A DNA stretch of 64,000 nt from Larix kaempferi (lineage: Eukaryota; Streptophyta; Pinopsida; Pinales; Pinaceae): contig BSBM01000779.1 of assembly GCA_027924585.1 (NCBI GenBank), forward strand, positions 16,970,001 to 17,034,000, written 5' to 3'. Shown one piece after another: positions 54,570 through 64,000 of this stretch. Under the pieces are notes generated by a model that saw only the letters and a program-made list of their open reading frames with translations, did no database searches and had not been told where the DNA came from. Both the position numbers and the translations under genes were made by a program. Every line of letters starts with the position of its first letter. The stretch's first letter is position 1.

Positions 54570-55132
54570 TGATCCAGGTCGTGTCCAGGAAGCATGAGGG
54601 GGACAACAGTTCGACTGAATGAGTCGGCTCTGTTATGGTGGAAGCTATAAGAATAAGCAGGATTACACTGCACAAATAAACACAAATATGCACAGACAAT
54701 ATGCAGGAATGTGAGTTGAACTTCTATTACTGAAAATCATCAGATAGCTTGATGTATGTTACAATATTATACATGCTTATATAGAATTATGAGACGCTTG
54801 GGTGCCTGCTCGTTACGTTCAGTTACAAAGAAGAAGTTAGAATGGTTCAACAGTTCAACTGTTACAGTCGACTGGAAGACAAAGATACAATCTGTCGAAG
54901 TTCGACAATCGTTGGTCGCATGTCGACGCTGCTTGTCAATGTCGCGAACTGTGAGGTTGTTGAACATGTCGAAGGTGTGGATGTGTCGAGGTGTGTCTAA
55001 GTCGAGACTCGTCAAAGTTGTGTCGAATTCGAAAACCTGTCGGAGATAACCTACCGTGTGGAAGTCATGTCGAAGTTGAAACTTGTCAAAGTTGTATCAA
55101 CGTCAATGACTTGCCAACTGCGATGCGGATCA
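54570..55132 (-). repeat. 5' LTR (right) of the minus-strand gypsy element
   Basis: 563 bp, in element sense TGATCCGCATCGCAG...CACGACCTGGATCA. About 8% diverged from the left LTR. It is followed on the plus strand by the TSD ACTAG at 55133-55137. Confidence 0.93.
54776..54783 (-). promoter_or_regulatory. Candidate TATA box in gypsy 5' LTR
   Basis: TATATAAG on the minus strand, kept in the other LTR. A GTCGA-rich stretch lies upstream in element sense (54880-55110), which is where an enhancer in U3 would be. Confidence 0.5.
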
Positions 55133-55189
55133 ACTAGAATCATGAAATCATAGTCTAAGTCACTAGGTAGGACGATGAAGCGAAAGGGT

Positions 55190-58100
55190 TATTTTTCGCT
55201 AACACATCTCACCTTCTTCCATACAAACTTGGCCTTGTAGCTACTAAAATTCCTTCTTAAAGTTCTCACATTTTGCATGTTCCTCTTTGTTTGCATCATG
55301 GGTGAAAGGATCCATGTTCATAAGAGTGCCCAAATTCATGTTCTTGGGTACGGGTGGCCTTTAAGTCATATCTATCAATTTATTACTACTAGTGCACTTC
55401 TTATATTTGATGGTAAGATGAAATTGTTGCAAAAATCCCATCCACACACAATCTCCCATTTGGTGAAGTTTACTCCAAGCCTGCAAATATTGCAGTGGCT
55501 GACGATTAGTGTGGATGATGGTTTCCTTGCTCAATAGATGGTGCTTCCATTTCTTAAAAACTTGTACCAAAGCATAGAGTTCCTCGTTAAATGTGGGTTA
55601 TTCAAGACTCTTCCATGCAACATTTCATAATGATAGGATATTAGCTTGCCTCCTTGCATCAAGACCAATCCCATGGAATATCCACTTGCATACATCTCCA
55701 CATAGAAGGGATTTTGTAGGTTTGGTAACACAAGAACTAGTGCTTGACTATTATTTCATTTCAACTCTTCAAAAGTGCTATATTGATTATTTCCTTACCA
55801 GAAAATGTTGTTATTGGGTTTTAGGAGCGGTGTAGCCCTAGATAAAATGGATGATGTAAAATTCCAAATACATTATGCTACTCCAAGAAATATCCACTTC
55901 AATGACATCGGTAGGGGTTGGCCACTTTTTGATGGGCTCCATCTTCGAAAGATCAATCTTGTGTTCCTCTCCATGAATTGCATACCTAAAGTACACTAAA
56001 TACTACAAGTAAATACAAAATTCTTAAGTTTTGGTAGTAGTTCATGTTTTTTAGGATTGATGTGAGATATGCTCTTCCCAAGTAGAGGTAAAAGTCAATA
56101 TATCATCCAAGTACATTGTTACAAATGAATATGGATAGGGATGCAATATATCGATCATCAAATCCAAAAATTTAATTTGTGGATTAAATCAACCAAAAGG
56201 AATTACCAACCATTCATATAAACTTTGCATCTTCTTGAAGATGGAATTCCATGTGTCTTCTTCTTCTAATTGTACCTAATGATGTCCCAATTTGAGATCC
56301 AAGTTGGTGAATTACTTAGCATGCTACAACTATCTAGCAAGTCATCAATCTTGGGGAGTGGATATCCATTCTGGAGGGTGATCTTATTCAAATCTCTATA
56401 GTCATACACATTCTCTAGGTCCCATCCTTCTTGGGCACAATGATTATAGGTGATTCACTAGGTCAAATTATCCATGCTCCAACAGTTGTTGCAATTGTTT
56501 TTTTGCTTCATCTTCTTCCAAGATGGATTTTTTATATAGTCCTTCTTTGGCAATGGAGATTCAAGCAAAACCTATATCTCATGTTCCACTTCTCACTTAG
56601 GCGGTAACCCTTTAGGACCTTGGAAAACTTTTATATACGCGTAATAAATATCCTTGAAATTGTGTTTATGTTAGTTAATACATACTTCTAGAGATGCCTT
56701 TACCTTTACTTATTCTTCTCCTTGTTGGTCTTATTTCAAAAAACAAACTTCCTACTTAAGTTAATCGGTTTCCCAGTTTTGTTATCACTTACTATAGAGA
56801 TCTTGGATTTATATTTGTATGCATTTAAAATCAAGGACTTCCCATCCTTAATCAAGCAGCATTGGTTTTCTCTCTTCATGAAGATTGCATCCCTTGTGAA
56901 CATGTCAGGGCTTACAAACACTACATCACACACATCAAGTGGTACTACATCTAACTCCACTTTACCAATATAGTTTCACTTAGATAAAATTTTACCTTAC
57001 ACTACTTAGTGACCCTAACTTTGCATTCTTATTTACCCATCACAGTAGGTATGTGCGAGCATGCTCATGAAATTCCAATCCAAGCTTACTTGTTGGAACC
57101 TTTGATATATTGTTGGCCTACAAACCAAAATCAAATAGAGCATCCATCTTTGTCTTCTTAACTTGATATTGATATGGAAGAGTTTAGCTATCTCCTTCTC
57201 TTCCCTATGATGGAAGCTACTCGTTTTCACCTCCTTTTGCATTGCAATGTAGAGAAATATTTGTGTCTACATTTGAGCTACTCTCGAACCAGTTACCTAA
57301 ATCCACAACCAACATCTTCTTCTTATTCTTGTTCTTTGGATTCATCTATGGATGTATATTCCAACACTTATATGTGGTATGAACATCGATATTATAATGG
57401 TTACAATGCTTTCTTAGATCCTTGCATCGATGTTTAGTGGTTTCTATATTCTTATCCATTCATTTCCATTTCTCCTTTTTGTCCTTCAAATTGCCTTGGT
57501 GGTATTTCTACTTGGAACCATTTGGTTGTCCCTTCTTCCAATCCATCTCTAGATAGTGTGCTTGCACACAAGCCTCATTAATGGTCCTAGGTTTAAATGG
57601 CATCACTTCCCTCCTTAAATGACTCTATAGACCACCTAAAGCCTTGAGGGATGCATCGAGATTCTTGGGATATATTCCCAACATAATGGATTTTTTTTAA
57701 TTCAATGATGTACACTTGTACACTCATCCCTTACTTCTACCAAAAGTAATGATGATAAATACATTAGTCCTATTCATACTCAATAAGATAAAACTAGGTT
57801 TAAAACACTTCTCACTTAGTTACCTGGGGATCACCCTCTAACTTAAGTGTCTCGTATGGCTTTTCCGCCAAGTTTAGGCATAGCCCTCTAATTTTACTTG
57901 GATAAATTATATATATTCTATTTTCCTACATTATGAACATCATAATAGACTTCTAACTATTGCAGCCATTGATTCAACTTAACAACATCAATCTCACCTT
58001 AATAGGGTTTGATATCCACTTTCACTTCCAGTTGAACAAAAATCGGGAAGAGATGATGTTGGAATTTGGTCACTTTTTCTCTAGCTCCTTTTTCAATTCC

Positions 58101-58200
58101 TCTTTGTCTATAGATTTACAATCAAAGCTAGTTTTCGACTTAGCTACCAAACTATTGTATGAGAAAGTGTCATGGAGATAGATAGCCAAGTTCTTCTCGC
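55190..58200 (-). pseudogene. Highly decayed Ty3/gypsy relic
   Basis: In element sense, high to low coordinates: gag pieces near 57700-57490 (INEACVQAHYLEMDWKKGQP); the protease-to-RT region at 56960-56736 (ELDVVPLDVCDVVF, RDAIFMKRENQCCLIKDG); RT text around 56500-55900 in broken frames; RNase H at 55731-55531 (NPFYVEMYASGYSMGLVLMQ) and 55570-55361 (TNRQPLQYLQAWSKLHQMGD). No LTRs or target duplication were found and integrase is missing, so it is a truncated, very old copy. It is a separate family from the 49-55 kb element and begins about 55 bp beyond that element's TSD. Confidence 0.7.
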
Positions 58201-61200
58201 AATGGGTGTGTTAGGCCCACTAACATACATAATAAATTACTTATCATAACCTTCCCTAGGATCCAACATGCATGCAACATAAATAAAAAGATGAGTAAAA
58301 TACTCTATTAATGAAGGTTGAACTTAGCTTTGTCACACTAGCTCCTTTGATCCTAATCCAACTCCTAAGCATCATGAACCATCCATCCTACACATAGAGA
58401 CAATCGAGAAACCTTTATCATTCCTCATTTATAAAAGTTAAAGAAACTAAACAACATGCATAAATAATCCTATTCTACTATCCAAGTTATAGAACATCCA
58501 ACCAAACATATTTAAAGCATATATCAATAATATTGAAATTGGTGGGGGGAAATGAGGTAAATTTATATTAATCAAAATGAAAAAGATACAACACTCACAT
58601 GTCTAGTCACTCCTGCAGTACTTCTTTCTCCCAAGTATGAGTCTCCTCCATAGCCATTATCCTAAATCCACTATCGGTTTGATTGTAGAACCTATCTCAG
58701 TGAAGTATCCTATTAGAGGTTGTTTGGATTCACCCAAGTCCTTATCTATTGAAAACTTGAAGTTGAAAACCAAGAGGGTTCTACTCTCAAGAGATATCTC
58801 CAACATAACACTCATTCACTCTCAATCTTCTATCAAGTTTTGTCTTAATGCTCTTCTCAATCTATCCAACCTCCTAGTGTGCAACTAATGCATCTTATTT
58901 ATAGACCAATATGGTGATGAGCTCAAGATGCATGTCAAGCATGCTTTACCAATTTCCTTTATGTGAACAACCTATCTCAGATCCTTTCACGAGAAAACTT
59001 ACTTAAAGTCTTCTTTGAGAGAACCAACTCAAAGTCTTCTTATGTTCCATGCTTTCATTCCTCTTTTTGTGCAATTCTGAGTGTAGTCACGGATAGTGGC
59101 GCAATAGTAGAGACCATAGGGTCCTGGTCGCTCCTTTTGGACTAAAAGTAGCGACCAAGGAGTCTTGATCACCCCTTTTGGCTCTAAAGTAATCACTAAA
59201 CACCAAATTTGGGGGGAAACATTGCATTTGACTGTCAATTCCTACACCAAGGGTGTCTTGAGCTTCAAATTTATCTACCATCATCAAGGGTGGAAAATAT
59301 TATTGTAACAGATTCGCTCTAATGTGTGACATCATAAGTGGAATTGATGGTTGAAATACATTATGTAATCAAAGAACGTTGGTTGATAGGCTAAGGATCT
59401 AAAAAGTATTTGCATGTCAAAACCAAGATATCAGATGTAAAAATATTTCCTGAGGTGGGTATACCCATGCTCAGCAGTAAAAAAACATGGTTACGAAACA
59501 ATATATCCATGAAATAGATATCTAAAGCAAGACCATGGCCATGAACTAAGATACATTGCAGATCCATGTCAAAATGTAAGATCATAGCCATGAAATAGAT
59601 ACATAGTGGATCTATGTCACAATGTACATCAGAATAAAAACTAACACTGTGAGGAGTTCAAATTAAATCTCAAGGTACACAGAAAATGTTGATATGTCTA
59701 GCACAAATCAAATGGGTAGCACCAAAGAGGGATGCGATTTTTTAGCCCAAGGTATTCGATCCAAATATGTCTAGTATGATTTCTACATCATGTGAATAAA
59801 TAATTTGAAGTCAAGCATGGTAGAAAATTGTCTTATCACTGATCATTGATGTATATTGTTGACATATGCGAGGGAACCCATCGATAATGAAAATAGGCCC
59901 CGAGGTACAAAGTACAATATTGTAAATGTGAATAAATGATCTATCATCGAAAACTTGGAGAATCAATCAAGCAGGGATCATTGATGTATACCCATTGTTA
60001 AGTGCGAGGAGACTTGCTACTGATGACTGCAAGTTCCAAGGTACCATCGAGGTCTCTATATATTTTCCTAGAAAATGATTTATAGTCGATAGGAAAGTAT
60101 ATTTTGGAAGGAGGGAATTAGATCATTCCCCATCAATTAACACGAAACAAAGATCACAAATATGATTTGATTTGTTGGAACCATAGCTTAGTAGAAAAAA
60201 AAACATCGAGTACAATCTAGCATAGGGAAGGATGACATGCATAATCAATATATCTAAGGAATGGATAACATAGGCTGGCATACTTCCCTTGAACACTTGC
60301 ATGACACAATAATGACTTGGGCAACTTTTACACAGATAGACTCCAATGAAATTAATCAATTCTAGGTGCTTTGACGAATGTTCCATAGGGACTGGAAGGA
60401 TAACATTTCAATGGAGTAATGTTTAGAATCACGGTACAACTTCCTAAGGCAATGTTAAAACCCATTAAAAGTATATTGATGACAATATGTGTTATGTTCA
60501 AGGGTGACTAAGACTTACGGTTGCTCCTTCTATTTTTTATTAATAAAAATGTACTCATTTTCCTCCCTTTTTGTCTTTTTATAGTTTTTTATGTTTTTGT
60601 CTTTTTTATTTTGTGAAAGCTCAAAAAATAATAAAGAATGTTTGTGTATAGTGGAGGAAGCGAGTGTATCATGGAGGAAGTGAGTGTATCAAGGGTGTGT
60701 GCCTAGATTCCAAGGGCACTGGACAGTCCTATGCAAAACAAGTTACAAAAAAGGTATTGGGCTAGTTGTGCACAATCATAACAGTGTTTCCTCAAGGGTT
60801 AAAGGTCAATGAATAGGAGAAAAGGTATATAAATATAAAGTGGAAAAAAGTGAATGCAATGGCAAGAAAGCAAAATAAGCAACAAGCAGTGAATTTGTAG
60901 GCACAACTGTGCAAGCGAGTATTTTAACAAATGCTGATGTAATCTTAACAAAAGTTCGGGATACCATTAGGAAATGGCCATGATGTGACGAAAATGAAAC
61001 AATGAGGTTTTCAACTTAAATTCATGGTTGGGATAAAAAGGACTCCTAGTCCTACATAACAAACTCAGCATGCGTGCCAAATTGAAAGTAAGGTCCTAGC
61101 TAGAGCAATCCATGAAGGCTAGGCACTATGTTATACCTCAAAGTCCCTCTTTGAGTGTCATTTCACCTCATCATGGCACTTCCTCCTAATGAATGTCAGA

Positions 61201-62155
61201 ATATACTCCCATCTAGTTGGTCCTCTCTTTGGCCTTCCTTGGAACCCCTAGAGCCAAATCCAACTTGTTTGAGCTGAGTCCCACATCATCAGATCACTTG
61301 GCCACCTCATTTGGCCCACTTTACTAGAATTTTCGTGCCCTGCTAGTAGTGCAGAACGCGAAAATTCCCCTTTTTCGTGATCTGCATGCATGCAAGGGCA
61401 CGAAAATATCAACTTCATCATGCTTTGCTCAGTGTTGAGGGCGTGGAAATCCCCTCGACCACCTTACTCCTTGAAGTTAGGACATTGGATTCGATGGAGA
61501 AACTTTAGGGATGATGATTTCTCTTGAACCTCATCTCCTCCTTCTTCCTTGTTGTGAGTCATCTCCTTGATCCACCTTCTACTCCTTGAGATCCATTATT
61601 ATCTCCTAGTGGTTGGCCTCCCAAACCCTATAAGAAGGAATCCATCCATAAGCTAGGGGGGAAACACTTGAGGTATCAAACCTATGGTCTTAAGGGTTCT
61701 GCAGAGGTAGCAAGGACGAAGGATTTGGAGCTAAAGTTGTTGCTTAGACATCAAGAAGTGGCTTTGTAAGATTCTTCTAGATTTCATCAATATAACTTGT
61801 CTTATTTTCCCATATTATGCGTCTTGCTCCAATCAGTAGCATAAGTGTTTCTAGTTTGATTTAGATCCTAACTATTATACATAGTATTTGTAGATTGTGT
61901 CATTTGTTGTTTGCTTTGACTCAAATAGGTTCTACTCGCAGGATTCAAGGTTAGAGTTGGAGTTGAGATAAGCATCAAATTTGAAGTCATACTACTTCCT
62001 CTCTTCAAACACGTTAAGAATTTGTATGCATAGTTAGATCTAGGAATTTAAGGTTGCATTTGTTTGTTTACTGTCTTAGATTATACTTAGTTAATCTTAG
62101 TTTAATCTCTGGATAAATCTAACTACCCATAGGACGGATTTATTAGCACAGAAAA
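58201..62155. other. No gene seen; possible LTR in its right half
   Basis: Open frames here are short and unlike known proteins. Local direct repeats occur near 59505-59630 (CCATGAA(A/C)TA(G/A)GATA-type, about 70 bp period), 59835-60000 (ATCATTGATGTATA twice) and 60645-60700 (GGAGGAAG(C/T)GAGTGTATCA twice). If the site at 62156 is a real PBS, the DNA before it is the end of an LTR whose start I could not place. Confidence 0.45.
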
Positions 62156-62171
62156 TGGTGACTCCACTGGC
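62156..62171 (+). other. Possible primer binding site, tRNA-Arg type
   Basis: TGGTGACTCCACTGGC matches TGGCGACTCCGCTGGG, the complement of a plant tRNA-Arg 3' end, at 13 of 16 positions. Ogre/Tat-type gypsy elements use such a primer. The preceding bases are GCACAGAAAA, so a terminal CA is not directly adjacent. Confidence 0.4.
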
Positions 62172-64000
62172 TTAGATCCAGTTTTCATTTGGTTGTAAAA
62201 TGCTTGTTTTTCTTTCCATTTAATCTGTTTCCTCTGCATATTATCAACTTTTTTACCTATGATATTAGGTTGGTCCTCCAAATTTTGTTCTCTGGGTATG
62301 CAAACCCGAGAAAAGACAACAAAAAAATTTCTCAAAATTTCACCCCTACCCATCCACAGTGAAATTTCGCAACCCCTACATACTTAACAGAGCGAAATTT
62401 ACCAGATTTCCGCGACCCAACAGTGTTACAAAGTGCGAAAATTCTACTATTTCGCGTCTGGGCAACCTTTCAACACGCGAAAATTCCCTGTGTGTGCATA
62501 AAAATTGGTCTTTTTCTTGTTTGGTTTTTGGTTTCTAATCTTTTGGATTGGATTCACCTTTCTGACACTGATCAAGCTTGTGTGACCCTAGGTTAACCCT
62601 GCGTTCATTGCATTTGATTTTTGAACCCTTTTAGACCTTTGCTTGGATTTTAGAGTGCACTTGTAGAAGCTTTAAGTGGATTAGAAGTTAGGTCATTATT
62701 TTCGTCATTAACTACACCCTTATGACCTTCTGCATCTGATCTGAATACTCACTCTGATCCTCATAAGCAAGTTTGAAAGCTTGATTTGGTTTGTTTAATT
62801 CATTTTGTGGTTTGGATTTTGTGAGTTACGGTGACAAGATTATCTAGGTTATTTGACTTCTTGACATTGTTTATTGCAAAAAGTGATCATTTCTGAAATT
62901 TCAAGGCAATTTTTTATATGCATTTGTATCCTTGAAAGAATGGTTGAAATTTTTTATCATTTGAAAAGTCTCTTTGCATTTTCATCCATAGAATTGGCTT
63001 AGAAGAGTTTTTCAAAACCTCTTTTTTCCCTTCAGTTAAAGATCACAGTATTTTTGTAAATTAGAAGACATCTTTCCATTCACTTGTCATACATTATACT
63101 CATTAGACGTAGAAAAGAAAACATGGTTGGATTCATTTGTTTTTGAAAGAGTGGTGTTAGTTTGGCATATAAAAGGAAAAATACAAAAAATTAGTGGTTT
63201 TTCTCTTTGAGAAGCTTGTGTTTGTGCTTATTTTGTTTTTGGGAACAAAGAACTCTCTCCTTTCTATAGCTAGAGATTCATCGAAAAGAAAGTGCATTGA
63301 TTCATTCACATATGCATGGTTTGAGTCGAGTCATAACACCATTGAGTTGCACTTCCACTACTCGTTTGAGTAAGACAACCAACCATTAAAATTTATACCC
63401 TAACTCAACACATTTTAACCTCACTTGAGGATACAAAATAATCTGTTAGTTAGGTAGGACATCGGGGATAGGAATCTAAATAATTCCCCATTGTCACTTT
63501 ACATCTGAAACATAGTTGTTGTCCTTTAGGGTACTAAAATCCTCTTGCATTTTTTGACACGGTTATCAACCAATTTGTTGAGAGGGCCTCGCGTTCGACG
63601 GGGGTAGGCAGCGAGGACTGGTTCCGGATGGACTTTGTGGAATGTCGCATTCCACTTAGTACCTAAGGACAACAATTCATTGTCTTCCTTGTAGTTTCTG
63701 GCCTCCATACCGGTTGTACAAGGGCTCAAAGGCAGAAGCTCCAGTAAACCTTCTTGGACGTGTCATGAATGAGGTAGCTTAGTGGCTTTTATTCTAGGGA
63801 TATTTTACCTAGGATCCATTTTGGTAGAGGGATATCCTTCCACTTTGGTCTCTCAATTCGTATTGTTCGACTTGGAATTCATCACCTTGCAAAGGATACG
63901 ATCTGTTGAGGTCTATATATCCTAGATAGGAAGTTTGCCTGCTATTTTAGCTTCTAGAGGGTCTTTTTATTTTCTTAAGTGCTGCTTGTTGGCATTTTGG
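62172..64000. other. No gene seen; possible 5' leader of an element leaving the window
   Basis: No open frame with family features; a 67-codon minus frame at 63526-63729 is not recognised. GCGAAAATTC-type motifs recur at 62428 and 62468 (also near 61360). A long leader before gag would fit a Tat/Ogre-like element starting near 62156, but nothing confirms it. Confidence 0.4.

Larger units (their letters stand above)
48978..55132 (-). mobile_element. Complete, older Ty3/gypsy retrotransposon
   Basis: A 6.15 kb minus-strand element: LTRs at 54570-55132 (5') and 48978-49543 (3'), an iMet-like PBS, gag, protease, RT with YLDD, RNase H, integrase, a PPT and the TSD ACTAG. The LTRs differ at roughly 45 of 560 positions (8%) plus indels, and every domain has frameshifts or stops, so it is old and dead. 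Short LTRs, an iMet primer and integrase motifs suggest the chromovirus branch, but a chromodomain was not clearly seen after integrase. A 256 bp TRIM element (52715-52970) and a 179 bp duplication (50173-50530) are secondary changes. Confidence 0.93.

Noticed and set aside
48978-55132. Firm chromodomain call for the minus-strand gypsy element
   Set aside because: The frame after the integrase C-terminal module (below 49770) is too broken to show the chromodomain residues.

Overview
The window looks like intergenic, repeat-rich DNA from a land plant with a large, AT-rich genome. A gymnosperm or another large-genome vascular plant fits best, but the sequence cannot settle the species. The evidence is nested LTR retrotransposons with plant-type primer sites (tRNA-iMet, tRNA-Asp, tRNA-Arg-like), GT-AG introns, kilobases of ATC/GAT trinucleotide repeat, and no bacterial or organellar gene. 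No intact host gene was found.

Layout. 1-2.1 kb: decayed Ty1/copia remnant on the minus strand, running off the left edge. 2.2-5.1 kb: a seven-exon plus-strand gene of unknown family, broken by two homopolymer frameshifts and one stop. 7.6-8.9 kb: ATC/GAT array with a higher-order unit. 8.9-9.4 kb: a 160 bp direct repeat. 9.3-12.3 kb: minus-strand multi-exon pseudogene of a DDE-transposase-like protein. It is convergent with the 2.6 kb gene, and a CpG-rich inverted motif lies upstream of each; the two may be parts of one old DNA transposon, which is inference. 14.3-30.4 kb: a second trinucleotide array of alternating inverted blocks, split by a complete 11.9 kb Ty3/gypsy element of Athila type (16716-28616, TSD ACCAT, LTRs about 0.8% apart) with an extra 3' env-position ORF. 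30.5-36 kb: CpG-rich motif, a copia gag relic and several AT-rich tandem repeats. 36.1-43.1 kb: complete Ty1/copia element (TSD ATGTT, LTRs about 4% apart) inserted in a small 58 bp tandem array. 46.1-46.5 kb: minisatellite of the palindrome CTCGATCGAG. 49.0-55.1 kb: complete, older minus-strand Ty3/gypsy element (TSD ACTAG, LTRs about 8% apart). It carries a 256 bp TRIM/SMART-like miniature LTR element with its own TSD, PBS and PPT, and a 179 bp tandem duplication in integrase. 55.2-58.2 kb: a still older gypsy relic. 58.2-64 kb: no genes, with a possible tRNA-Arg-type PBS at 62.16 kb marking another element that leaves the window.

The genes do not form a pathway. The window records successive insertions, in the order copia remnant and gypsy relic, then the 49-55 kb gypsy, then copia and TRIM, then Athila-like. 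In most coding regions the premature stops are TAG or TGA where family patterns suggest Trp, Gln or Arg codons, as expected from deamination of methylated cytosines. All family assignments come from motifs read by eye; no database search was run.
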